Positions 1 to 8,269 of a DNA stretch of 37,017 nt are shown here, piece after piece. This stretch comes from Sphingomonadales bacterium (GTDB lineage Bacteria; Pseudomonadota; Alphaproteobacteria; Sphingomonadales; Sphingomonadaceae): contig JAIYAA010000024.1 of NCBI GenBank assembly GCA_027489295.1, positions 1 to 37,017 of the forward strand, written 5' to 3'. Below the pieces are notes generated by a model. It had not been told where the DNA came from. It ran no database searches and worked only from the letters and a program-made list of their open reading frames with translations. Each line of letters opens with the position of its first letter. Position 1 is the stretch's first letter. The position numbers and the translations under genes are program-made.

Positions 1-1071
1 GCGACGATCTTCCTGATGATCCTGGTCAATACCTCGGGTCCGGGCGCCCCGCCCTATCCGCAGCTGGTCCACGCGAAATGGTTCGGCTTCACGCTGGCGG
101 ATCTGGTGTTCCCCACCTTCCTGTTCGCGATGGGCAACGCGATGAGCTTCGCCTTCCGCAAGCGGGTGGCGACCGGGCCGTTCCTCGCCCGGCTGTTCAA
201 GCGCGGTGCGATCATCTTCGTGCTCGGCTATCTGATGTACTGGTTCCCGTTCGTCGAGCACGGCGCAAACGGATGGGAACTCAAGCCCTTCGCGCTCACC
301 CGCGTGCCGGGCGTGCTCCAGCGCCTCGCGCTCTGTTATGTGCTCGCCGGGCTGCTGATCCGCTGGCTCAAGCCCCGCCAGCTGCTGCTCGCGGCCATCG
401 CGATGCTGCTCGGCTACTGGACGATCCTGCTCGTCTTCAGCCCGCCGGGCCTGGCCTATGACAAATATCTCAACATCGGCACGCGGATCGATCTGTGGCT
501 GCTGGGGCCGGCGCATCTCTACAAGAAGGATTTCGGCTTCGATCCCGAAGGCCTGCTCGGCACCCTGCCCGCCACGGTCAACGTGATCGCCGGCTATCTG
601 GCCGGCCTCGCGATCGTACAAGGCGGCGACCTGCGCCGCACGGTGGCGCGGATGGCGCTGTTCGGCGTGGTGCTGGTGCTGGCTGGGCTCGCCTGGTCGC
701 CCCTCTTCCCGATCTCCAAGAAGCTGTGGACCGGATCCTATGTGCTGCTCACCGTCGGGATCGACCTGGTGCTGCTCGGCGGCGCGATCTGGCTGATCGA
801 AATCGCCGGGTTCAAGCGCGGCACCCGCTTCTTCACCATCCTCGGCCGCAACCCGCTCGCGATCTACCTCTTCTCCGAACTGTTCGTCACCGTGCTGGGG
901 ATGATCCCTGCAGGCACCGAACGCGGCACCTATGAGGCGGCGGGCGTCGACATCTTTCAGGTGATCGCGCCGGGCCCGCTGGGATCGCTGCTCTGCGCCT
1001 TCGCCTACACGATGCTGTGCTGGGCGGTGGGCTGGTGGATGGACCGGCGCGGTCTCATTCTCAAAGCCTGA
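1..1071 (+). CDS. Heparan-alpha-glucosaminide N-acetyltransferase-like membrane acyltransferase (DUF5009 type), 5' truncated
   Basis: The reading frame is open from base 1, and the bases before the first in-frame ATG (16) encode A-T-I-F-L, which continues the family's usual R-G-L-T-I-x-L-M-I-L-V-N start. The gene therefore begins upstream of the window. The protein is a polytopic inner-membrane protein with about ten hydrophobic segments. Near its start it has the family motif VHAKWFGFTLADLVFP; the His of HAKW corresponds to the residue that carries the acetyl group in HGSNAT-type enzymes (family knowledge). Such proteins move acetyl groups across the membrane onto amino sugars or glycans; the substrate here cannot be told. 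The C-terminus (GWWMDRRG) is intact. The spacer to cphA is 124 bases, so it need not belong to that operon. Confidence 0.8.
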   Translation, partial: ATIFLMILVNTSGPGAPPYPQLVHAKWFGFTLADLVFPTFLFAMGNAMSFAFRKRVATGPFLARLFKRGAIIFVLGYLMYWFPFVEHGANGWELKPFALTRVPGVLQRLALCYVLAGLLIRWLKPRQLLLAAIAMLLGYWTILLVFSPPGLAYDKYLNIGTRIDLWLLGPAHLYKKDFGFDPEGLLGTLPATVNVIAGYLAGLAIVQGGDLRRTVARMALFGVVLVLAGLAWSPLFPISKKLWTGSYVLLTVGIDLVLLGGAIWLIEIAGFKRGTRFFTILGRNPLAIYLFSELFVTVLGMIPAGTERGTYEAAGVDIFQVIAPGPLGSLLCAFAYTMLCWAVGWWMDRRGLILKA

Positions 1072-1195
1072 ACTCCCCCCGATAAGGCACTTTATTTCAA
1101 ATAGTTGATCCGCATTAATCGCGGAACGCAGGCTGCGTCTGGACCGTTGGATCGGTTCAGGCGCCGGTCCTCGGCGCCGCTTCTAGAGGTCAACT

Positions 1196-3961
1196 ATGAC
1201 AGCGTTGGTGCAGTCGGCGGCATTCGCACGCCCGGCTTCGACGAACGGAATGCGGGTGCTGGAGCGCAGCGTCTATCGCGGCCCGCACCTGTTCAGTACC
1301 CGCCCGATGATCCGCATCCAGATCGATCTGCGCGATCTGGAATACTGGCCCAGCGACACGCTGCCGGGCTTCGCTGACGCGCTGCTGGCGCACCTTCCCG
1401 GCCTGGGCCTCCATGGCTGTAGCTACCAGCGCCCCGGCGGCTTCGTCGACCGACTGCGCGAGGGCACCTGGCTCGGCCATATCATCGAGCATGTCGCCCT
1501 GGAGCTGCAGACGCTCGCAGGCTCGCGAGTCACCCGCGGCAAGACCCGATCGGTGAAGGACCGGCCGGGCGTATACAACATACTCTACACCTATCGGGAC
1601 GAAGCCGTCGGGCTCGCCGCCGGGCTGGCAGCGATCCGCCTGGTCGCCGACCTGTTGCCTGCGCCGCTGCAACGGGTCGAGGGCCTGCATCTACTCGGCA
1701 CGCCGCCGCTCGATTCAGCCCAGGATGTACGCGCGATCGTCGCATCGCTGCAGGCGGTTTTGAAGGCCAAGGCGCTCGGGCCGACCACCCGCGCGCTGGT
1801 CGAGGCGGCAGAGCGGCGCGGCATTCCGGTGGCTCGACTGAACGAGCAGAGCCTGATCCAGTTCGGCCATGGCAGTCGCCAGAAGCGCATTCGCGCGAGC
1901 ATCACCGGCGATACCGCCCAGATCGCGGTCGAGATCGCCGGCAACAAGGCGGTGACCAAGCAGTTGCTCGCCGAAGCGGGTCTGCCGGTGCCGCGCGGCG
2001 CGGTCGTACGCCAGGTGGAGGAGGCACTGGTCGAGGCCAGGCGCCTGCGCTGGCCGGTGGTGGTAAAGCCGCTCGACGGCAACCACGGCCGCGGTGTCAC
2101 CACCGGCATCGCGGACGAGGAGTCGCTGCGCGCGGCCTTTGCCCTCGCCGCCCAGCATGGCCGCCGGGTGATCGTCGAGCAGCAAGTCCCGGGCAACGAC
2201 CACCGGATTCTGGTGGTGAACGGCAAGGTCGTCGCGGTGGCGGAGCGCGTGCCGGCGCAGGTGGTGGGCGACGGTCTCCACGCGATTTCCCAGCTGATCG
2301 ACGACCTCAACCAGGATCCGCGCCGGGGAGCGGGGCACGAAAACGTCCTCACCCGCATCGCGATCGACCAGACGATGCTGGCGCTGCTGGCAAAGTCCGG
2401 GCGCGCGCCGAACACGGTGCCGATGGCGGGCGAGCGGGTGATCCTGCGTGATACCGCCAACCTCTCCACCGGCGGCACCGCCGTGGACCGCACCGATGCG
2501 ATCCACCCCGCCAACCGCGCCATCGCCGAGCAGGCGGCGGCGGTGGTCGGGCTGGACGTGTGCGGGATCGACTTCCTCTCGCCGGACATCACCCGTCCGG
2601 TGCACGAGACCGGCGGCGGCATTGTCGAGGTGAACGCCGCGCCCGGCTTTCGCATGCATCTGGAGCCATCCAGCGGCACGCCGCGCGATGTCGCGACCCC
2701 GGTGATCGACATGCTGTTTCCGAAGGGGCGCCGCAGCCGCATTCCGATCTTCGCGATCACGGGCACCAACGGCAAGTCGACCACGGCGCGCATGGTGTCG
2801 CGCATCCTGTGCCAGGCGGGCCACAATGTCGGCATGACCACGACCAGCGGCATCTATTACAACGGCCATCTGATGGTGGAGGCCGATGCCAGCGGCCCCA
2901 AGAGCGCCCGCACGGTGTTGCGCAACGCCAAGGTCGATGTCGCGGTGCTCGAAACCGCGCGCGGCGGCATCCTGCGCGAAGGGCTGGGCTTTGACGGCGC
3001 CGATGTCGGCGCGGTGCTCAACGTCACCGCCGATCATCTGGGCATCAACGGCATCGACACGATCGAGGAACTCGCCAAGGTGAAGGGCGTGGTGGTGGAG
3101 AGCGTCGCCCGGCGCGGCCATTCGGTGCTCAATGCCGATGATCCGATGTGCCATGGCATCGCCCGCCATGCGCGCGGGACGATCGTGTGGTTCTCGCTCT
3201 ATGGCGGGCCCGACCTGTCGGCCGACCTGCGCCGTCATATCGCCGAGGGCGGCATGGCAGTGGTGCGCGAACCCGGCAGCTATGGCGGCTGCATCGTCGT
3301 GCATCGGGCCGGCGAACGCATCGAGCTGATGCCCGCCGCCGACATCCCCGCGACGCTGGGCGGGATCGCCGAATTCAACATCGCCAACGCGCTCGCCGCG
3401 GTGGCGATGTGCGCGGCGCAGCGCGTGCCGCTGGACGCGATCCGCGACGGACTGCACGCGTTCAGCGCCTCGTTCGAGGATTCCCCCGGCCGGCTCAACA
3501 TCCACGACGCGAACGGGATGCGCTGCATCCTCGACTATGCCCACAATCCCGCGGGTCTCCGCGCGTTGGGCCAGGTGATCGAGCGGATGCGCGGGCGCTA
3601 TCGCCGCGTCCTCGGCATGGTCAGCATCCCGGGTGACCGGCGTGACTGCGACATCGTCGAGATGGGCCAGCTCGCGGGCGAGATCTTCGACGAGATCGTC
3701 TTTCGCGAAGCCCCCGACGGCCGCGGCCGCCCGCGCGGCGAGACCAACGGGCTTATGTCGCAAGGCGCGATGCAGGCCGGCATGTCCCCCGATCGGGTTC
3801 ACCGCATCGTCGACGAGATGGAGGCCGTCGACACGGTGCTGCAGCTTGGCGGACGGGGCGATCTGATCGTGATCATGCCCAGCGCCATCCAGGCGGTGTG
3901 GGACCGCATCCGGGCCTTCCAGCCGACGGTGTCGGCGCCGCAGGAGCACGTGCATGCCTGA
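1196..3961 (+). CDS. cphA: Cyanophycin synthetase
   Basis: ATP-dependent synthesis of cyanophycin (multi-L-arginyl-poly-L-aspartate), a cytoplasmic nitrogen and carbon reserve. The 921 residues match the usual length (about 870-920). Domain order is typical: an N-terminal cyanophycin-synthetase domain (about 20-190), an ATP-grasp domain (about 230-490, with KPLDGNHGRGV and NGKVVAVAERVPAQVVGDG) that adds Asp, and a Mur-ligase-like domain (about 515-905) that adds Arg. The Mur P-loop is GTNGKST at residues 523-529, and the later DYAHNPAG motif is present. All domains look complete, so this should be an active CphA1-type enzyme. The start at 1196 is supported by GAGGT just upstream; a second in-frame ATG at 1250 begins the conserved region (MRVLERSVYRGP) but has no clear ribosome site. 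The 3' end overlaps the next gene by 8 bases. Confidence 0.96.
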   Translation: MTALVQSAAFARPASTNGMRVLERSVYRGPHLFSTRPMIRIQIDLRDLEYWPSDTLPGFADALLAHLPGLGLHGCSYQRPGGFVDRLREGTWLGHIIEHVALELQTLAGSRVTRGKTRSVKDRPGVYNILYTYRDEAVGLAAGLAAIRLVADLLPAPLQRVEGLHLLGTPPLDSAQDVRAIVASLQAVLKAKALGPTTRALVEAAERRGIPVARLNEQSLIQFGHGSRQKRIRASITGDTAQIAVEIAGNKAVTKQLLAEAGLPVPRGAVVRQVEEALVEARRLRWPVVVKPLDGNHGRGVTTGIADEESLRAAFALAAQHGRRVIVEQQVPGNDHRILVVNGKVVAVAERVPAQVVGDGLHAISQLIDDLNQDPRRGAGHENVLTRIAIDQTMLALLAKSGRAPNTVPMAGERVILRDTANLSTGGTAVDRTDAIHPANRAIAEQAAAVVGLDVCGIDFLSPDITRPVHETGGGIVEVNAAPGFRMHLEPSSGTPRDVATPVIDMLFPKGRRSRIPIFAITGTNGKSTTARMVSRILCQAGHNVGMTTTSGIYYNGHLMVEADASGPKSARTVLRNAKVDVAVLETARGGILREGLGFDGADVGAVLNVTADHLGINGIDTIEELAKVKGVVVESVARRGHSVLNADDPMCHGIARHARGTIVWFSLYGGPDLSADLRRHIAEGGMAVVREPGSYGGCIVVHRAGERIELMPAADIPATLGGIAEFNIANALAAVAMCAAQRVPLDAIRDGLHAFSASFEDSPGRLNIHDANGMRCILDYAHNPAGLRALGQVIERMRGRYRRVLGMVSIPGDRRDCDIVEMGQLAGEIFDEIVFREAPDGRGRPRGETNGLMSQGAMQAGMSPDRVHRIVDEMEAVDTVLQLGGRGDLIVIMPSAIQAVWDRIRAFQPTVSAPQEHVHA

Positions 3962-4850
3962 GGCAGCCCGCTGGGCACTGATCGTCCATGGCGGCGCCAA
4001 GACGATCGATCCGGCGCTCCACGATCGCAACCGCGCGGGCTGCGCCGCCGCTGCCGAAGCGGGCGCGGCGGTGCTGCGCGCCGGCGGCAGCGCGGTCTTC
4101 GCGGCGGAGGTGGCGGTGCGAGTGCTGGAGGATGATTCCGTGTTCAACGCCGGCTTCGGCTCGGTGCGGACCAGCGACGGCACCGTCGAGATGGATGCGG
4201 CGATCATGGAGGGCACATCGCTGGCGATCGGCGCGGTCGCGGGCGTGCGGCGCATCCGCAATCCGGTGAGCGTCGCCCGCGTGATCCTGGCGGCGGACCC
4301 GGCGCTGCTCGCCGGCGGGGGCGCAGAGCGGTTCGCGGCAAATCACGGCATCACGGTGGTCGCGCCGGAGACCATGGTGTCCCGCGACGCGCTGGCCTCG
4401 GAACATGCCAAGGCGCACGACACCGTCGGCTGCGTCGCCATCGACGCCACCGGCGCCGTCGCGGCGGCGACATCGACCGGCGGGCTGCCGGGCAAGCATC
4501 CCGGCCGCATCGGCGACTCCCCGATTGCCGGCGCCGGCTTCTATGCCGACGATACGCTGGGCGGCTGTGCCTTTTCGGGCGACGGCGAAGCGATCCTGCG
4601 GACGCTGCTCGCCGCGCAGGTGATGCACGCACTGGAACGCGGCGGCTCGGCGACCGAAGCGGCCGAACACGCCATCGCGCGGCTCGCCCGGGTGGGCGGC
4701 GAGGCCGGCGCGATCGTCCTCGAGCGCGCCGGGGGCTTCGGCATCGCCCATAACAGCACCCATTTCGCGCTGGCGGTGCACAGCAGCGCACTCGATGCGC
4801 CCCGCGCGGCGCTCCACCGCGACGAACTCAAGGACCTTCTGCATGGCTGA
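3954..4850 (+). CDS. iaaA: Isoaspartyl peptidase / L-asparaginase (plant-type, Ntn hydrolase)
   Basis: Hydrolyses beta-aspartyl dipeptides. In cyanophycin breakdown it would split the beta-Asp-Arg released by cyanophycinase into Asp and Arg. At 298 residues it has the typical length, beginning with WALIVHGGAKTID. The autocleavage site is visible as HDTVGCVAID, with Thr157 the predicted nucleophile exposed after cleavage into alpha and beta subunits; ATSTGG and GDSPIAGAG follow as in the family. AGGAG at 3942-3946 lies 7 bases before the ATG. The gene overlaps cphA by 8 bases and cphB by 8 bases, so the three should be translated as one operon. The iaaA symbol is by family; the substrate role is inferred from the neighbours. 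Confidence 0.93.
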   Translation: MPEAARWALIVHGGAKTIDPALHDRNRAGCAAAAEAGAAVLRAGGSAVFAAEVAVRVLEDDSVFNAGFGSVRTSDGTVEMDAAIMEGTSLAIGAVAGVRRIRNPVSVARVILAADPALLAGGGAERFAANHGITVVAPETMVSRDALASEHAKAHDTVGCVAIDATGAVAAATSTGGLPGKHPGRIGDSPIAGAGFYADDTLGGCAFSGDGEAILRTLLAAQVMHALERGGSATEAAEHAIARLARVGGEAGAIVLERAGGFGIAHNSTHFALAVHSSALDAPRAALHRDELKDLLHG

Positions 4851-5643
4851 ACACGGCGGCCCGCTCATCATCATCGGCGGCCACGAGGACAAGGACGGCG
4901 ACAAGACGATCCTGCGCGAAGTCGCGTCACGCGTGCAGGACGGCAAGCTGGTCATCGCCACCGTCGCGAGCCACCAACCGGAGGGCTATTTCGACGCCTA
5001 TGAAAAGGCGTTCGGCGCCCTCGGCGTCGACAACCTCGTCGAGCTTTACGTCCACGAGCGCGGCGAGACGCTGGCACAGGAAACCCAGTCGCTGTTCGAC
5101 GGTGCCGCCGGCATCTTCTTCACCGGCGGCGACCAGTTGCGCATCTCCAGCCAGATCGGCGACACGCCGGTGGAGCGGATGGTGCGCGATATCCACCGGC
5201 GCGGCGGCGTGGTGGCCGGCACGTCCGCGGGCGCCTCGGTGATGAGCGAGACGATGCTGGTGAAGGGCGCCAGTGGCGAGTCGCACCGCATCGGCGATCT
5301 GCACATGGCACCCGGGCTGGGGCTGGTGCGCGACGTGATCATCGACCAGCATTTCGCCGAGCGCGGCCGGATCGGCCGGCTGCTGGGCGCGGTGGCGCAG
5401 AACCCGCGCGTGCTGGGCATCGGCATCGACGAGGATACCGCGATCGTGGTGGAGGGCTGCGGCTTCCGGGTGATCGGCGCAGGCGCGGTCACGATCGTCG
5501 ACGGGTCCGGCGTCACCCACTCCAACATCGCCGAGGCGCGCCCGGACCGGACGCTGTCGATGTACGACGTCCGCCTGCACGCGCTCAGCCATGGCGACGG
5601 CTTCGACCTCGCCGCGCGCCGTCCGACGCTGCGCAAGGACTGA
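4843..5643 (+). CDS. cphB: Cyanophycinase (S51-family serine exopeptidase)
   Basis: Depolymerises cyanophycin to beta-Asp-Arg dipeptides in the cytoplasm. Counting from the ATG at 4843 (MAEHGGPLIIIGG), the catalytic residues fall at Ser128 (GTSAGAS), His170 (DQHF) and Glu197 (GIDEDTA). Each is exactly four less than the Ser132/His174/Glu201 I recall for Synechocystis CphB, which supports both identity and start choice. An upstream in-frame ATG at 4795 lies inside the preceding gene and would add an unrelated 16 residues; AAGGA at 4830-4834 fits the 4843 start. The protein is 266 residues and complete, the last gene of the cphA-iaaA-cphB run. The conserved HSNIAEA and a C-terminal Leu-rich stretch are present. 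Confidence 0.95.
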   Translation: MAEHGGPLIIIGGHEDKDGDKTILREVASRVQDGKLVIATVASHQPEGYFDAYEKAFGALGVDNLVELYVHERGETLAQETQSLFDGAAGIFFTGGDQLRISSQIGDTPVERMVRDIHRRGGVVAGTSAGASVMSETMLVKGASGESHRIGDLHMAPGLGLVRDVIIDQHFAERGRIGRLLGAVAQNPRVLGIGIDEDTAIVVEGCGFRVIGAGAVTIVDGSGVTHSNIAEARPDRTLSMYDVRLHALSHGDGFDLAARRPTLRKD

Positions 5644-5675
5644 ACATCCCGGCTTGCCAGCCCCCGCCCCGCCCG

Positions 5676-5699
5676 GCATTGATCATATAAATAGCATTG
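5676..5699 (+). promoter_or_regulatory. AT-rich candidate promoter/operator before the GH2 gene
   Basis: A short AT-rich island in an otherwise GC-rich spacer contains ATCATATAAATA flanked by two GCATTG direct repeats (5676-5681 and 5694-5699), 19-42 bases before the GH2 start. A similar TGAT...TATAA...ATTGC string precedes the TonB receptor (8217-8235). A promoter or regulator site is an inference from position and composition only. Confidence 0.3.
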
Positions 5700-5717
5700 C
5701 GTGAGGGGTAGCGGGAC

Positions 5718-8174
5718 ATGCAGCGGCGGACAGTGTTGACCGGGGCGATGGGTGCAGGGCTGGCGGCGACGCTGCCGATCGCGGCCGAGGCGACCAGCCC
5801 GGTGCCCCCCGCCCCGCGCGTGCGCCTGCCGCTCGATACCGGGTGGCGCTTCCATCTCGGCCACGCCGCCGACATGAGCAAGGACTTCAACTTCGGTTTG
5901 AACCAACGCACCTATGCCAAGGCCGGTGCCGACACCGCCGATGCCGCCATGGCCGCGTTCGACGACAAGGGCTGGGCGCCGGTGCAGCTGCCGCACGACT
6001 GGGCGGTGGAGCTGCCCTATGCGGTGCCGCACGGCATGAAGCCGGAAGACGCCAAGGACGATGTCGCCTCGCACGGCTTCAAGGCGATCGGCCGCGACTT
6101 CCCGGCAACCAGCGTCGGCTGGTATCGCCGCCCGCTTCCCATCGAGGCGAGCGACGCCGGCAAGCGCATCTGGCTGGAGTTCGACGGGGTGTTCCGCGAC
6201 GCGATCGTGTTCGTGAACGGCTATGTCGTCGCGCATAACGAGAGCGGCTATGTGCCCTTCCAGGCGGACATCACTGATTTCCTGAACTTCGACGGCCAGC
6301 CCAACCAGCTGGCGGTGCGGGCCGATGCCAGTTTCGGCGAAGGCTGGTTCTACGAGGGCGCGGGCATCTACCGGCCCGTGTGGCTGGTGAAGGCGGCACC
6401 GGTGCACGTACCGCAATGGGGCAGCTTCGTCCGCAGCACGGTCACGCCGCAGGGCGCGCAGGTGACCGCCACGATCGAGGTCCGCAACCGCACCGAGGCG
6501 GCGGCCGCGGTGACGCTGCGCCAGCAGATCGTGGATGCCGAGGGCGCGGTCGTCGCCCGCTTCCCCGATGCGGCCCTCGCCCCCGCACCCGACGCGCTGG
6601 TGACGCAAGAGGCGAGCGTCGCGCTGCCCGCTCCGCGGCTCTGGTCGCCCGAAACGCCCGCACTCTATCGGCTGGTGAGCGAACTGGTCGCGGACGGCGG
6701 CGTCATCGATCGCTACGAAACCAGCTTCGGCATCCGCTCGATCCGCTTCGATGGCGCGACCGGCTTCTACCTCAACGACAAGCCCGTAAAGCTGCTGGGG
6801 GTATGCAACCACCAGGACCATGCCGGCGTCGGCACCGCGATTCCGGCCGCGCTCGACGCCTGGCGGATCGCGCGAACGAAGGAAATGGGCGCCAATGCCT
6901 GGCGCACCGCGCACAACCCGCCGTCCGAGACCTTCCTCGACGCCTGCGATCGGCTGGGCCTGCTGGTGATCGACGAAGCGCGGCGCAACAGCACCGATCC
7001 CGAGTCGACCAGCCAGCTCGAGCGCATCCTCCGCCGCGATCGCAACCACCCCAGCATCATCCTGTGGTCGGTCGGCAACGAGGAGCCGCACCAGAAGAAT
7101 GTGCGCGGCGGCCGGGTGAGCCACGCCATGGTGGCGCATGTCCGCCGGCTCGATCCCACCCGCCCCACCACCCAGGCCTTCGACACCGGCCATTATGAAT
7201 CCGCCGCGCGGCAGGTCGACGTGATCGGCTTCAACTATCACACCGACAAGACCATCCCGTTCCACGAACGCTTCCCGAACCAGCCAATCATCGGCACCGA
7301 GACGGGCAGCACGGTCTCGACCCGGGGCGAGTATTTCAACGACAAGCCGCGCCAGATCGTCCGCGCGTATGACACCGAATATCCCGCCTGGGCCTCCACC
7401 GCCGAGCAGTGGTGGCAGATCGCCGATGCCAAGCCGTATGTGGCGGGCGGCTTCATCTGGACCGGCTTCGACTATCGCGGCGAGCCGACCCCGCACGCGC
7501 TGTGGCCCGCCGCCTCCAGCTATTTCGGGGTGATGGACCTGTGCGGCTTTCCGAAGGACAATTACTGGTACTACCGCGCCTGGTGGCGGCCCGAGCCGCT
7601 CGTCCACCTGCTGCCGCACTGGAACTGGGCCGGTCGCGAAGGCCAGGACATCGAGGTCTGGGCCTATAGCAATGCCGAGGCGGTGGAACTGCTGCTCAAC
7701 GGCCGCAGCCTCGGGCGCCGCCCGGTGGCGCGCGCCGGCCATGTCGAATGGCGCGTGCCCTATGCGCCCGGGCGGCTGGAGGCGCGGGCGATCCGCGGCG
7801 GCCGCGTGGTCGCCACCAGCGTGCGCGAGACCAGCGGCCCCGCCGCCGCGATCCGCCTCACCGCCGATCGCAAGCGGATCGCGGCGGACGGGCGCGATCT
7901 CGCGATCCTTGCCGCCGAGATCGTCGATGCGAAAGGCCGCCCGGTGCCCACCGCCGCCACGCCGCTGCGCTTCGGAATCGAGGGACCGGCCGAGCTGATC
8001 GGCGTCGGCAACGGCGATCCGACTAGCCATGAGAGCGACAAGGGCCCCACCCGCCGCGCGTTCAACGGGCTTGCCCAGGCGATCCTCCGCCATCACGGGG
8101 ACGCTGGTGTGATCAAATTTTCCACACAGGGCGAGGGGCTTACGCCCGCCACCGTGGCAATTTTGGCACGCTGA
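5718..8174 (+). CDS. Exported GH2 beta-galactosidase with DUF4982 C-terminal region
   Basis: Glycoside hydrolase family 2, 818 residues. The N-terminus MQRRTVLTGAMGAGLAATLPIAAEA looks like a Tat-style (RRTVL) or Sec signal peptide, so the enzyme should be periplasmic. The order is: GH2 sugar-binding domain (about 35-215), immunoglobulin-like domain (about 220-345), TIM barrel (about 350-640), then a DUF4982-like module and a further C-terminal beta domain (about 640-818). The predicted acid/base is Glu455 (WSVGNEE) and the nucleophile Glu528 (GTETGS). RTAHNPPSE is the usual GH2 substrate-site motif. With a GH53 endo-galactanase and TonB receptor just downstream, removal of galactose from galacto-oligosaccharides is the likely role, but GH2 specificity (galactoside, glucuronide or mannoside) cannot be fixed from motifs alone. 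Confidence 0.9.
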   Translation: MQRRTVLTGAMGAGLAATLPIAAEATSPVPPAPRVRLPLDTGWRFHLGHAADMSKDFNFGLNQRTYAKAGADTADAAMAAFDDKGWAPVQLPHDWAVELPYAVPHGMKPEDAKDDVASHGFKAIGRDFPATSVGWYRRPLPIEASDAGKRIWLEFDGVFRDAIVFVNGYVVAHNESGYVPFQADITDFLNFDGQPNQLAVRADASFGEGWFYEGAGIYRPVWLVKAAPVHVPQWGSFVRSTVTPQGAQVTATIEVRNRTEAAAAVTLRQQIVDAEGAVVARFPDAALAPAPDALVTQEASVALPAPRLWSPETPALYRLVSELVADGGVIDRYETSFGIRSIRFDGATGFYLNDKPVKLLGVCNHQDHAGVGTAIPAALDAWRIARTKEMGANAWRTAHNPPSETFLDACDRLGLLVIDEARRNSTDPESTSQLERILRRDRNHPSIILWSVGNEEPHQKNVRGGRVSHAMVAHVRRLDPTRPTTQAFDTGHYESAARQVDVIGFNYHTDKTIPFHERFPNQPIIGTETGSTVSTRGEYFNDKPRQIVRAYDTEYPAWASTAEQWWQIADAKPYVAGGFIWTGFDYRGEPTPHALWPAASSYFGVMDLCGFPKDNYWYYRAWWRPEPLVHLLPHWNWAGREGQDIEVWAYSNAEAVELLLNGRSLGRRPVARAGHVEWRVPYAPGRLEARAIRGGRVVATSVRETSGPAAAIRLTADRKRIAADGRDLAILAAEIVDAKGRPVPTAATPLRFGIEGPAELIGVGNGDPTSHESDKGPTRRAFNGLAQAILRHHGDAGVIKFSTQGEGLTPATVAILAR

Positions 8175-8184
8175 CGAGAAATGT

Positions 8185-8217
8185 TCGCGCTATCAGCGCG
8201 AGGCCCTTTCTTGGCCT
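8185..8217 (+). terminator. Two adjacent hairpins after the GH2 gene
   Basis: TCGCGCT-ATC-AGCGCGA (8185-8201) is a perfect 7-bp stem with a 3-base loop. It is followed by AGGCC-CTTTCTT-GGCCT (8201-8217), then by a mildly T-rich stretch. The position, just after the GH2 stop codon, suits a terminator or a processing/stability element that sets the receptor gene apart. There is no strong T-run, so the call is tentative. Confidence 0.4.
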
Positions 8218-8269
8218 GATTTATAAGATTATTGCCTCCTCGTTACAGTTTCGACGGAGAGGGACCCCC

